Of a stretch of DNA of 64,000 nt, positions 17,393 through 26,715 are shown piece by piece. Position 1 is the stretch's first letter. Every line of letters begins with the position of its first letter. Position numbers and translations under genes: made by a program. Under the pieces are notes generated by a model. The model saw nothing but the letters and a program-made list of their open reading frames with translations, had not been told where the DNA came from and did no database searches. This DNA comes from ENR-C587 sp942493235 (GTDB lineage: Bacteria > Bacteroidota > Ignavibacteria > Kapaibacteriales > UBA2268): positions 806,001-870,000 of the forward strand of contig OW818676.1 in NCBI GenBank assembly GCA_942493235.1, in the 5' to 3' direction.

Positions 17393-17586
17393 GAGGCTGT
17401 CTGAAATTAATAATATTGCCAAATCCTCATTCTGAGTGTAACGAAGAATCCAGAATTATCAATATTTAGCTTTTTCTGGATTCTTCACTGAGTTCAGAAT
17501 GACTTTTTTACTTTGTGTCAATAGCTCTACAATTACAGCGAATCTGTAAAGGTAACTATTAATGACATCTTTTTAGACAACCTCTT
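17393..17586 (+). repeat. GAGGCTGTCT-family MITE-like element, copy B
   Basis: Ends GAGGCTGTCTGAAA and TTTTTAGACAACCTC; core GAAGAATCCAGA...TCTGGATTCTTC. At about 194 bp it is some 60 bp longer than the other copies because of extra sequence (about 17508-17565) before the right end. The rest of the spacer (17293-17392, 17587-17758) holds no gene; 17350-17376 resembles an end of the GGCTGTTGCAAAA family. Confidence 0.8.
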
Positions 17587-17758
17587 AATAAGTGCTTACT
17601 AATTTATTAATACATCGATAAATCAACTATAAATAAATATTTTAGACTATTAGCACAGACTTTAATTAAATCCAATAAGCAGACTCGCTTTTATCAGAAA
17701 TAAAAACAAACTGCCGGCTTAATCGTCAAAACGCTTTTAAATACACTAAAAGATAAAA

Positions 17759-18601
17759 ATGGTACAAATCGGTAATTATAATACTTTAGAAATAGTCAAA
17801 GAAGTTGATTTCGGATTATATTTAGATGGCGGAGAGCCCTACGGAGAAATTTTACTTCCCAAAAGATATGTACCACAGAAATATTCCTTAGGCGAATTTT
17901 TAAAAGTCTTTATTTATATGGATTCCGAAGATAGGATTATAGCTACTACAGAGGAACCTATAGCGGTAGTCGGTGAATTTGCTGTTTTGAGAATATTAGA
18001 TGTTACTGATTTCGGTGCATTTGCTGACTGGGGACTCATTAAAGACTTGCTTATACCATACAGAGAACAAAAGAAACCCCTCAAAAAAAATCAAAATGCT
18101 TTAGTTAGGGTTTGCTTTGATGATAAATCATATCGCATTATTGGCTCTACTCGCTATAACAAGTATTTACCAAATCAACGCGATGATTTTAGAGAAGCTG
18201 ATGAAGTGCAATTGCTTATAGCTGAAAAAACCGATCTCGGCTTTAATGCAATTATCGATAATGACTGTGCAGGAGTAATCTACCAAAATGAAGTATTCCA
18301 AGATATAGAAATTGGTCAGGCTATTACCGGATATATTAAAAAAGTACGCGATGACGGAAAAATTGACTTGAGTATTTATAAATCGGGTTATTCAAAAATC
18401 GATGATATAACTTACAAATTTATAGATATATTAGAGCAGCATAATAATTTCCTTAAAGTAAACGATAACAGTTCTCCTGAGTTGATTTATTCTCTATTCT
18501 CCGAGAGTAAAAAGACATTTAAGAAAACCATTGGCAATCTCTATAAACGCAAAATGGTAATATTTGAGGACGATGGTATTCGCTTAATTAAATCAAAGTA
18601 A
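17759..18601 (+). CDS. cvfB: S1-domain RNA-binding protein, CvfB-like
   Basis: 280 residues. Tandem OB/S1-like segments (GLYLDGGEPYGEILLPKRYV; VLRILDVTDFGAFADWG; TGYIKKVRDDGKIDLSI) precede a winged-helix C-terminus (KKTFKKTIGNLYKRKMV). This is the layout of CvfB/YitL, an RNA-binding regulator affecting virulence factors in Staphylococcus. Its exact target here is unknown. yggS follows after 28 bp on the same strand, probably in one transcript. Confidence 0.85.
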   Translation: MVQIGNYNTLEIVKEVDFGLYLDGGEPYGEILLPKRYVPQKYSLGEFLKVFIYMDSEDRIIATTEEPIAVVGEFAVLRILDVTDFGAFADWGLIKDLLIPYREQKKPLKKNQNALVRVCFDDKSYRIIGSTRYNKYLPNQRDDFREADEVQLLIAEKTDLGFNAIIDNDCAGVIYQNEVFQDIEIGQAITGYIKKVRDDGKIDLSIYKSGYSKIDDITYKFIDILEQHNNFLKVNDNSSPELIYSLFSESKKTFKKTIGNLYKRKMVIFEDDGIRLIKSK

Positions 18602-18629
18602 ATAGCAAGCCTTAGAGAGAAAAATTAAA

Positions 18630-19349
18630 ATGACAAATACAGAAGAGCTTAGGCAGGTTTGGACTGAAATTAATATTAATATTCAAAACTTATGCACAAA
18701 TATCAATCGGAAAATAGATGATATTACTATACTGGCGGTTTCTAAAACACATCCGCTTAATGCTGTGATTTGTGCAATGACAGCCGGCATGAACAATTTC
18801 GGAGAAAACTATGCTCAGGAATTGAAAGATAAATATATAGAGATGGATAACCTTGGCTTTAAACAACCCTTATGGCACTTTATCGGTCATTTGCAGACAA
18901 ATAAAGTTAAGTATATAGCTCCGTTTGTCGAAATGATTCATTCAGTTGATTCATTTAGTTTAGCTCAGGAAATTTCTAAACAAGCTATCAAATACAATCG
19001 TAATATTGATATTTTACTACAGGTGAACAGTTCGGGCGAGGATTCCAAATCCGGGTGCGAACCAAACGAAATAGAAGAGTTAGCGGTAGCCGTTGCTAAA
19101 TTACCAAATATCAATATTTGTGGACTTATGACTATCGGATCTTTCTCTAATGACGAAAGAATTAGCCGTATAGAGTTTTCTCTACTTAGGAATTTAAAAG
19201 AGCAGTTATCTGTAAAATATCCAGATATGAATCTCAAGCATTTATCTATGGGCATGACTAATGACTATTTAATTGCTATTGAAGAGGGAGCTACAATAGT
19301 TCGCATCGGTACAGCAATTTTTGGTTTTAGGGATTATTCTAAAAAATAA
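18630..19349 (+). CDS. yggS: PLP homeostasis protein, YggS/PLPBP family
   Basis: 239 residues, single-domain fold-type III PLP protein. PLP lysine K39 in LAVSKTHP; further family motifs FGENYAQEL, WHFIGHLQTNK, HSVDS, GLMTIG, LSMGMTNDY and the phosphate loop VRIGTAIFG. It binds pyridoxal phosphate and buffers vitamin B6 and amino-acid pools; no catalytic activity is known. The spacer after it (19350-19618) contains no gene. Confidence 0.93.
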   Translation: MTNTEELRQVWTEININIQNLCTNINRKIDDITILAVSKTHPLNAVICAMTAGMNNFGENYAQELKDKYIEMDNLGFKQPLWHFIGHLQTNKVKYIAPFVEMIHSVDSFSLAQEISKQAIKYNRNIDILLQVNSSGEDSKSGCEPNEIEELAVAVAKLPNINICGLMTIGSFSNDERISRIEFSLLRNLKEQLSVKYPDMNLKHLSMGMTNDYLIAIEEGATIVRIGTAIFGFRDYSKK

Positions 19350-19618
19350 AGCAAGCCGACTGCAAAAGTTCAATATTTTGATTTCCAATCTATTCAACAT
19401 AAAACTTAATCGGTTAGATGCAATTACTTAATCAGTTTTGAATTCTAGTTGAAGAGAATCAGCTACTTTTAAAATTGTCTTTTTATATTGTTTAAAATTC
19501 GATTTTTGTTCAAATTATATATAAACAAAATAAATTCCTTTTTATATTATTTGATTTTTGTTAGTTTTGAGTCTAAATAATAAGAAATTTTTACAAATAA
19601 ATTTAAGGATAGAAACAG

Positions 19619-21292
19619 ATGAAAAGATTACAGTCCGTATTCTTGATATTTGCTCTGACATTTTTTATCATTTCTTGTAATAAGGAGAAAAATATGCAGA
19701 CAGAAGACCCTGGCAAAGTTAAAGAATTAAAAGAAAAGCTTTCTGCATATTCGGCAACACAAATTAAAGCTGATTTATCAAAATTGACAGATAGACAACG
19801 TAAAGTAGTAGCAAAGTTATTTGAAGCATCTAAATATGCCGATGAAATATTTTGGAAGCAGTCATCAATTGACGGTATAAAACTACGTGATTCTTTAAAA
19901 AAATTAAACGACCCATATTCCAAGAATCTTTTAGAATATGTGATGATTAATTACGGTGCTTATGATATAATATTTGATAATGTCAGGTTTATGGGTAATG
20001 GACCTAAAGTTAAACCTGAAGTAGCCAATTTATATCCGCAGGATATGACACAGAAAGAGCTTGATGACTATATTAAAGCTCACCCTGAGCAAAAAGACGA
20101 GTTACAGAGCCAATATACGGTTGTAAAGCGTGATGGGAGCAAGATATACGGAGAGCCTTATTATAAAGCGTACCCTGAAGTAGAAAAAATTGCTAAATTA
20201 CTCGAAGAAGCTGCAGAATTTGCCGACGACCCTGCACTTAAAAAGTATTTATTGTTAAGAGCTAAAGCATTCCGCACAGATAATTATTTTGAAAGCGATA
20301 TGGCATGGATGGATATGACAGATAGCGATATTGAAGTAGTAATTGGACCTATCGAAAATTATTTAGACGGGCTATTTAATTATAAAACCGCTTGGGAATG
20401 TGGCGTATTCGTAAAAGATATTGAAGCCACAAAAGAATTACAGGTATTGAAATCTCATATTGACCAATTAGAGAAAAATCTACCTTACAGCAAAGAAAAT
20501 GCAAAATATATTCGCAAAAGTGCCGGTGGCATGAGCAATGTACTCAATATAGTTAACGTAGTATCTTTTGCAGGTGATTTCCAAGAAGCTGTTAAAACGA
20601 TAGCCACCTCACTGCCGAACGACCCGATAGTACACGAGAAAAAAGGTGCTAAAAAGCTAATGTTCAAAAATATGATGGAAGCAAAATTTGATAAAATCGT
20701 AATGCCGATAGCTCAGGCATTAATGTCTGCCGCAGATGTAAGCTTTGTTGATAAAAAGGCATTTACCAGTTTTGTTACTTTGCACGAGATTTCTCATACA
20801 TTGGGCAGAGGCTTTGTATTTGCTAATGATAAATTAAGTACACGCCAAGCAATGAAAGAGCTATATTCTACTATAGAAGAAGCAAAAGCGGATATATTAA
20901 GTATGTACTGCCATCAATATCTAATTGAAATCGGAGTATATCCTAAAGATTATATGAAAAAAGCTATGGCTACATATTTAGCAGGATTATTCCGCTCTAT
21001 GAGATTTGGTGCCGGAGAAGCTCATGGCGGAGCTAATTATATTCAATTCAACTATTTAAGAAACAATGGTGCTATCGAGTTAGCTAACGGGAAATTTAAA
21101 ATCAACGAAGGTAAATTCTTTGAAATAGTAAGCCAATTAGCAAATATAATTATTACAGCCCAAGCTGAAGGTGATTATAATGCAGCTAAAGCTATAATTG
21201 AAAAATATGGTAAAGAAACAAGCGAAATTAAACAAGCTATTGATAAGTTAAAATCTGTTCCAAGAGATTTGGATACTAAATACGAATTATAA
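19619..21292 (+). CDS. M49 (dipeptidyl-peptidase III-like) lipoprotein with HEISH zinc motif
   Basis: 557 residues. A lipoprotein signal (1-20, FFIISC with Cys20) places it on a membrane facing the periplasm. Zinc site H389-E-I-S-H393 and second motif E420-E-A-K-A-D425 are the two M49 signatures. Most family members have a hexapeptide HExxGH; this pentapeptide form is, from memory, the one described for Caldithrix abyssi DPP III. Predicted to release dipeptides from N-termini, possibly with altered activity. AAGGAT precedes the ATG and a strong terminator follows. Shorter than the usual 650-730 residues of eukaryotic and Bacteroides enzymes. Confidence 0.85.
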   Translation: MKRLQSVFLIFALTFFIISCNKEKNMQTEDPGKVKELKEKLSAYSATQIKADLSKLTDRQRKVVAKLFEASKYADEIFWKQSSIDGIKLRDSLKKLNDPYSKNLLEYVMINYGAYDIIFDNVRFMGNGPKVKPEVANLYPQDMTQKELDDYIKAHPEQKDELQSQYTVVKRDGSKIYGEPYYKAYPEVEKIAKLLEEAAEFADDPALKKYLLLRAKAFRTDNYFESDMAWMDMTDSDIEVVIGPIENYLDGLFNYKTAWECGVFVKDIEATKELQVLKSHIDQLEKNLPYSKENAKYIRKSAGGMSNVLNIVNVVSFAGDFQEAVKTIATSLPNDPIVHEKKGAKKLMFKNMMEAKFDKIVMPIAQALMSAADVSFVDKKAFTSFVTLHEISHTLGRGFVFANDKLSTRQAMKELYSTIEEAKADILSMYCHQYLIEIGVYPKDYMKKAMATYLAGLFRSMRFGAGEAHGGANYIQFNYLRNNGAIELANGKFKINEGKFFEIVSQLANIIITAQAEGDYNAAKAIIEKYGKETSEIKQAIDKLKSVPRDLDTKYEL

Positions 21293-21312
21293 TTTTGATT
21301 TGCATAATTACT

Positions 21313-21354
21313 AAAACCTTCCGTTAGTTTGATAAGCTTCGGAGGGTTTTTTAA
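21313..21354 (+). terminator. Terminator after the M49 peptidase gene
   Basis: Stem AACCTTCCG / CGGAGGGTT (one G-T pair) followed by TTTTTT, about 20 nt after the stop codon. Confidence 0.85.
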
Positions 21355-21367
21355 TTATTAACGGAAT

Positions 21368-21619
21368 AAGGCTATTGCAAAAGTCCAAAATATTTATTTA
21401 CTGTTAATTTTTCAAAGCTTTCAAACGTCTAATTGCTTACCAAGAGGTTATCAAAAAAGTAATAATGTTTCTAAATCGTCATTCTGAGTGAAACGAAGAA
21501 TCCAGAATTATCTACAAGTTAGCTTTATTTGGATTCTTCACTTCGTTCAGAATGACAACTTTTTAGTCAGCCTCTTGAACAAATGGAAATTGAAAATTTT
21601 ATAGTTTTGCAACAGCCTT
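21368..21619 (+). repeat. GGCTGTTGCAAAA-family element with nested MITE
   Basis: Left end AAGGCTATTGCAAAAGTCC and right end GTTTTGCAACAGCCTT form imperfect terminal inverted repeats. A related element lies inverted at 52597-52738, sharing about 40 bp at the left end with few changes. Here the element is split by MITE copy C. Confidence 0.7.
21443..21576 (+). repeat. GAGGCTGTCT-family MITE-like element, copy C
   Basis: 134 bp. Ends GAGGTTATCAAAAA and TTTTTAGTCAGCCTC; core GAAGAATCCAGAATTATC...TTTGGATTCTTC. It lies inside the GGCTGTTGCAAAA-family element, which suggests a later insertion into it. Confidence 0.8.
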
Positions 21620-21646
21620 GGAATATATAAATATTAAGTTCTCAAA

Positions 21647-23239
21647 TCATGAAGCTCTCTTTTGAATCAAATTAGCCAAGCGATTTACTATCCATGCAAT
21701 ATGCTCAAAATAGTTAGTTACACCCAGTAATAATGAATTGTCAGATTCAGATAATTCCAAATGTTTCATTCGGAAATTTTTCATAAATATATATTTATCG
21801 GCTGTGATTGTATCTAAAGCTACAATATCAAATTCATCGTTTGTCATTAAGGCATCGGTCAAAGATAGGACTAAAGAATCCGAAACTTCAACGAGTGATT
21901 CAATTGACTTTTTAAGTTCTGTTACTAATGATTTATTGACTTTATCACGAACAAGTATAACCATTTTGAAGAGGTTATCATCAAGCATTTGTAAAAGTGT
22001 TTGTATATTCATAGTAACGCTAAGCCGTTCAGTTTCTTCTTTTGCAAGCTTTCTACCTGCTAATAAGCTCTCGAAAGCAGAAATTTCGTTAAAAACTATT
22101 TCTGTTGATTGATGAATAGACTCCGGTGTGTTTTTAGGTCTAATATCAGCTCGGGCTGAGTCCAAATAATCACTCATTAGTTTAGCTCTAACAGCGAGTT
22201 CGGAGTCGATTTTGTCAAGCATATCTGAATTATCATCTTGATTAGCAAGAGACAAATGTTTTAATTTTATCAATTCATCGGCGGTAGTTGGCGGAGATTT
22301 TTTTTCCAAAAACAAAGCGAATCTTTCTTGAAACAAAGAGGCAAATATCACTGCCGGTAAATTACAAAAGAGAAATACAATTGCCATCTGAGTACCCAAA
22401 TCGCCGGTAATTAGCTTTGAAATATATAATGCAAATGGAATGCCGTCTATACGAACAAGATAGAATAGTAGTACCGAGCCGGCAGTACCAATATATCGAA
22501 AGAAATTCTGATATAGAAACAACTGTTTGGATTCACCGGTCATTGATGATGTAATAAGTCTTCTAAAAAATCCTACACCAACGTTTGCACCATAAATCAG
22601 CATCATTGCCTGAAGTTCGCCAATTGTACCTACACTGACTAAAGATACTGCCATTATTGCAATGGCAATAAAAGATTGAGTAATTGCAGCTACAAAAACG
22701 CCGATTAAAAAGGCGATTACTGTAGATTGATTTGAAAAAAGTATCATCTGCTTGAACCAGTCAAAGCCATTTAAAATAGCAGTTCCGGCTTTCATCTGTT
22801 CTAATCCGAAGAATAATAAAGCAGCCCCGAATAGTGCAGACATAATAATTACATTTTTCTTTTTCTTTGAGAACATCATTAGAAAACCGCTAATACCGAT
22901 AATATAGCAGACGAATACCGAAATCGGAATTACTACAAAAAATGCAAGGATAGCCAATCCGATATTACACCAAGCAATTACCGGCATAGCTTGGCGTAAA
23001 TTAATTAGTCCGCTGGACTGCATACTTGTAAGAATTGCTATTACTCCCGGAGGCTTTTGCATAATAAATCCGCCACTCAAACCCAGCAAGCTTGCAATTA
23101 GCGGTTTTGATACGGTTTTCGCTATTAATTGTCTAAGCTTTGGTCCTGCTATTTGCTGCATACTTGTAGATAATAGTTTTATACCGACAAGAAATAAACC
23201 TAAACCTGCTATTATTTGCCCTAACACATTAAATATCAT
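21647..23239 (-). CDS. Na/Pi cotransporter family protein (PhoU-like tail)
   Basis: 530 residues. The N-terminal ~310 residues hold about eight to nine membrane helices arranged as two inverted repeats typical of type II Na/Pi cotransporters (GLSGGFIMQKPPGVIAIL and FVAAITQSFIAIAIMAV). The C-terminal ~200 residues are soluble and helical, like PhoU. The usual QSSSA signature is weakened: MQKPPG in the first repeat and TQSFIA in the second, so phosphate transport is less certain and another anion or a regulatory role is possible. Single gene, flanked by repeats on its 3' side. Confidence 0.75.
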   Translation of the reverse strand: MIFNVLGQIIAGLGLFLVGIKLLSTSMQQIAGPKLRQLIAKTVSKPLIASLLGLSGGFIMQKPPGVIAILTSMQSSGLINLRQAMPVIAWCNIGLAILAFFVVIPISVFVCYIIGISGFLMMFSKKKKNVIIMSALFGAALLFFGLEQMKAGTAILNGFDWFKQMILFSNQSTVIAFLIGVFVAAITQSFIAIAIMAVSLVSVGTIGELQAMMLIYGANVGVGFFRRLITSSMTGESKQLFLYQNFFRYIGTAGSVLLFYLVRIDGIPFALYISKLITGDLGTQMAIVFLFCNLPAVIFASLFQERFALFLEKKSPPTTADELIKLKHLSLANQDDNSDMLDKIDSELAVRAKLMSDYLDSARADIRPKNTPESIHQSTEIVFNEISAFESLLAGRKLAKEETERLSVTMNIQTLLQMLDDNLFKMVILVRDKVNKSLVTELKKSIESLVEVSDSLVLSLTDALMTNDEFDIVALDTITADKYIFMKNFRMKHLELSESDNSLLLGVTNYFEHIAWIVNRLANLIQKRAS

Positions 23240-23752
23240 AATAATCCCTTTGATATAATTTTTCTACTGTTATTACAAAAGCAGCTTAAGGTTTTTTGAT
23301 AGTTCTATATTCTTTGTAATTTCATTTTTGATTTTTATAACGCCAGAAGCATGCTCAATAACAATATATTATCATTAGAAAACTGGAGAATAAAAAGCTC
23401 AGGTGCTAAAGTACGTTTAATATGACAGCGACGGCAACGCAATTAACATCAGTATTGTAAAAGAATATTATCTCTCAATTTACAATCAAACAATTGAAAA
23501 AACAATACTCTAATATACAATTAATAATTTATTTTGCAAAATATTTTTAAAGCTATTTTTATACAATATTAGCACTGCTCAGTATAAAGCAGGTAGAAAT
23601 GAATTATAAAAAAATCAGGTTAGGGAATTGGGGTTTGGGATAAGAAAAGGAAATATCATCCTTCTCTCCTTGAGATATGGGGTTAACTGAAATATTCATT
23701 AACCACACTAAATAACAAGGTACAAGTTATTGCTATCGTAAATATTGAAATA
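23240..23752. other. Spacer without recognised features
   Basis: 513 bp between the Na/Pi-type gene and the DUF1573-like gene. No gene, terminator or window repeat recognised. It must contain the promoter of the Na/Pi-type gene on the minus strand. Confidence 0.4.
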
Positions 23753-24439
23753 TTATTTCATTTCGTAATTCCCGAATAAATCTAATTGTATGGGATTAAT
23801 CTCATTCAAAGAAGTATATAATTTTAACTTTGAAGTATAAATCCCAAATTTTGTAGGATTAAATCTAAAAAGTAAAGTTGTTGATTGTTTAGATTTAATA
23901 ATTATAGGTAAATTTGATATTAAATTAAAATTTTCCGAATCAGTTAATTTTATACTATCAATTCTTATTGAATCATTATATATATTATCAAGATTTAGCA
24001 CTTTCGTAGTACAACGATTCAAAGTATTCGTAATAAATACTAAAGAACCATTGCTTGGTAATATTCGAATAGGATGATAAATATGAACTTCTATATTAAG
24101 CTTAATTTCTATCCCTGAATTAATCAATAAGGTTACGTGCTTTTTTAGAAGTGTGTCGTTATTTGATATTTGTAGTCGTATATGAATTTGTGTTGTTTCG
24201 TTAGGATGCAAAATCTTTTTATCAATTTTTCCATTCATACATCCACAAGAAAAGTTAATATTTTTAATATTTAAAATCGAATCTGTTGAATTTGTATAAT
24301 CAATTACTAAATCTTGAAATTTAGAATAAGTCATAAAATTGAAAATATAATTGTTGTTTTGAGATTTATCTACTTTACAACAACTAACTAAAAAAATAAA
24401 TAATAACCCAAACAAACTTATGCTTAATTTATTTCTCAT
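23753..24439 (-). CDS. DUF1573-like lipoprotein
   Basis: 228 residues. Lipoprotein signal ending FLVSC (Cys20, next to Cys21). The mature part is all-beta with the DUF1573 hallmark F-S-C-G-C (residues about 64-68) followed by HPNETTQIHIRL, then a second Ig-like repeat (NDSIRIDSIKLTDSENFNL, FRFNPTKFGIYTSKLKLY). Such ASH/MSP-like domains occur in many Bacteroidota envelope proteins of unknown role. It is the last of three consecutive lipoprotein genes on the minus strand, 89 bp after its neighbour. Confidence 0.7.
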   Translation of the reverse strand: MRNKLSISLFGLLFIFLVSCCKVDKSQNNNYIFNFMTYSKFQDLVIDYTNSTDSILNIKNINFSCGCMNGKIDKKILHPNETTQIHIRLQISNNDTLLKKHVTLLINSGIEIKLNIEVHIYHPIRILPSNGSLVFITNTLNRCTTKVLNLDNIYNDSIRIDSIKLTDSENFNLISNLPIIIKSKQSTTLLFRFNPTKFGIYTSKLKLYTSLNEINPIQLDLFGNYEMK

Positions 24440-24528
24440 TTATAAATCCTGTCTAATTTGTATTCTAAGGAATCAGGAATTGTACTGAACCAAAAATAAA
24501 ATTATGAAAATTAAAAATTGGGAGATTT

Positions 24529-25131
24529 TCATTTCAAATTATCCAATTTGTAAAACAAAGAGTCGACTGCATTTGGATTTTTCTCAATTGTAGAACAAGT
24601 ATCAGGATAAATTCCAATAACAAATGGTATTCCTTCGCCAAAGTAATGTTTAAAAAGGATTTCCTCAGCATTGCACATCATTAAAACAGACTCACAAGAA
24701 ATCCACTCTTCATTTATAAAGTAATTATTTATATTATTGAAATAATTAAACCATACTTTTTTATCCGGTAATAAAGAATAAGTTGAAAATGATTTTGCTA
24801 AAAGCAAGTCGATAGTATCGTTATTGTTATAGTTTGCTAAATTATAAACTAAATGATATGTAATTAAATTATTATTTCGATAAGAAGAGTACTTCGAAAT
24901 CAAGGAATCGAAAATTTTAAAATTTTCTTTACCAAGGATATAATTGGATTTATTTTTAACTATTTTATTCCTAATTTCTAATATATTGAAATTCAAAGTG
25001 TCCTTATTGGCAATAAATACTTTTTTAGAATAATTGAATTCTAAATTTTTGTCTTCGAAATGTCGCTTTTCAATATTGCAAGAAAATTGAAATAAAAAGA
25101 TTATTGATAGCAAGCAACTAATTATTTTCAT
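24529..25131 (-). CDS. Lipoprotein of unknown function
   Basis: 200 residues with a lipoprotein signal (FLFQFSC, Cys18). The mature part is rich in Asn, Lys and aromatic residues, with two late Cys (ESVLMMCNAEE and PDTCSTIE). No family recognised. Middle gene of the lipoprotein trio, 57 bp downstream of the Cys-rich lipoprotein gene. Confidence 0.6.
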   Translation of the reverse strand: MKIISCLLSIIFLFQFSCNIEKRHFEDKNLEFNYSKKVFIANKDTLNFNILEIRNKIVKNKSNYILGKENFKIFDSLISKYSSYRNNNLITYHLVYNLANYNNNDTIDLLLAKSFSTYSLLPDKKVWFNYFNNINNYFINEEWISCESVLMMCNAEEILFKHYFGEGIPFVIGIYPDTCSTIEKNPNAVDSLFYKLDNLK

Positions 25132-25188
25132 ATATTACCTCTAATAATCAGCAGAGCAATTTTAAAATCGCCCTGCTGATTTTAATTA

Positions 25189-26403
25189 TTAATAACTTAA
25201 ATCTATTGCATTAGCAAAATCACCTATTGTTAAATTACTATAAACATTAACATCAGCTTTTACTTCTTCAATCAAGTTTTTAAAATAAACATCATTATCC
25301 AAAACTTTTAAATTATTTAATAAGTTAGTTATTTTATTTTTTGCAGTAGTTGTAAATAGCATGTCATTTTTATAAGTATGTATATCTGACAGCTTAATTA
25401 ATATAGGATTTAATTCTGATAAAACGTCAACAAATTGATTATCAATACTTATATTATTATGATTACGTATCTTGTAACTCATATAATAATAGAAAAAGGT
25501 ATATCTTGCAATTGATGATTTTGCTAGAATGTTGTCTCTGAAATTATAATACAAATTAGTTTGTATTTGTCCTAATTTATTTGTATCATTTGAAAAATTA
25601 TTATACAATGTGGGTATTACGCATGTTTGATCTTCAGAAGATGAGCCTCCATCGCGTGGAACACACACTGTATAACCAGTAGCTCCCCAATATTCGCATT
25701 TGTAATTACCTTCCTGACTCTCGCAGGGGCGGGGGCAATGCTTTTTGCATTCGCAAATTGAAATAGGGTTGCCAAGTAAAGATTGCCTAAAAGAATTGTT
25801 TTTATCAATCAAATATCGAAAAAATAATTCATCGTAATAAGAGGATAAACCAGTGTTATTTAAATTTCCGTTTTTAATAACTGTTAAAGTGATTTCGTTA
25901 TTATTCAAAAGGTTAGTTTCGGTTTCAATAAAATGGTGTATTACATTGAATGTTATAGAATTTGTAACACAAGAGTATTTATCAACAGATTGATACTGTC
26001 CATTGATTTTTTTAAATAACTTGTGATACATTACACTGTCTATCTTATAATAATATCCAATTGCTTGCGTTGAATTAGTATCATAGCTCAATGTATCAGA
26101 ATAACCGAAGAATATTAAAGATACAGGTTCACCTATTGGCGAGATATTTAAAATATTTTGAATATAATTATTTATGTCAATAGCCTGTAAATTAATTCTT
26201 ATATCTTTTATTATATGCGAATTATCCTCATATAGATATGTCCGTACTGCTCCTTTGTGATTGAGAAAAGAGAGTGAGTCTTGAAAATTAGTAAGATACA
26301 TGTTTTTCTTAAACTTTAGCTCGTTGGTGTTAGTAGATTCATTACAAGAAGAAATTATCCCAATTCCGATAAATAACATTATAAGTAATGTTCTAAATTT
26401 CAT
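25189..26403 (-). CDS. Cys-rich lipoprotein of unknown function, repeat-controlled start
   Basis: 404 residues. Lipoprotein signal ending GIISSC (Cys20). A dense cysteine stretch at about 217-247 (C217, C219, C223, C227, C236, C247) contains CKKHCPRPC and probably forms disulfides in the periplasm. The C-terminal ~150 residues look helical. No family recognised. The ATG is directly preceded on the coding strand by eight perfect AAACTCA repeats with no Shine-Dalgarno sequence, so copy-number change would alter the leader. First gene of a likely three-gene lipoprotein operon. Confidence 0.6.
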   Translation of the reverse strand: MKFRTLLIMLFIGIGIISSCNESTNTNELKFKKNMYLTNFQDSLSFLNHKGAVRTYLYEDNSHIIKDIRINLQAIDINNYIQNILNISPIGEPVSLIFFGYSDTLSYDTNSTQAIGYYYKIDSVMYHKLFKKINGQYQSVDKYSCVTNSITFNVIHHFIETETNLLNNNEITLTVIKNGNLNNTGLSSYYDELFFRYLIDKNNSFRQSLLGNPISICECKKHCPRPCESQEGNYKCEYWGATGYTVCVPRDGGSSSEDQTCVIPTLYNNFSNDTNKLGQIQTNLYYNFRDNILAKSSIARYTFFYYYMSYKIRNHNNISIDNQFVDVLSELNPILIKLSDIHTYKNDMLFTTTAKNKITNLLNNLKVLDNDVYFKNLIEEVKADVNVYSNLTIGDFANAIDLSY

Positions 26404-26459
26404 TGAGTTTTGAGTTTTGAGTTTTGAGTTTTGAGTTTTGAGTTTTGAGTTTTGAGTTT
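26404..26459. repeat. Heptanucleotide tandem repeat (TGAGTTT)x8
   Basis: Eight perfect 7-bp units, 56 bp, immediately against the start codon (CAT at 26401-26403) of the minus-strand lipoprotein gene. The rest of the spacer up to 26715 has no gene or other repeat. Confidence 0.97.
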
Positions 26460-26715
26460 CATAATTGCCTCATTATTTTAAAAAATAAACTATATTCAAA
26501 TATAATAAAATTTAAATAATTGTCCAAATAAATAATATTATATGTATTAATTATATATTTCAGAAAGATATTGAAAATCCAGAGTTAGAAATTATTGAAA
26601 ATAAATTATTCACATTTTAAGCATATTACTTTTGCTTCTCCTCCATGCTGAGTGTGGGAATGAAATAATAAGAAAAAAAGATAGCTGAAAATCATGTTTA
26701 ACAAAGTTAAACTAC

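Noticed and set aside
26404..26459. Heptamer repeats as a CRISPR array
   Set aside because: The units are 7 bp and contiguous with no spacers, and no cas gene is in the window.
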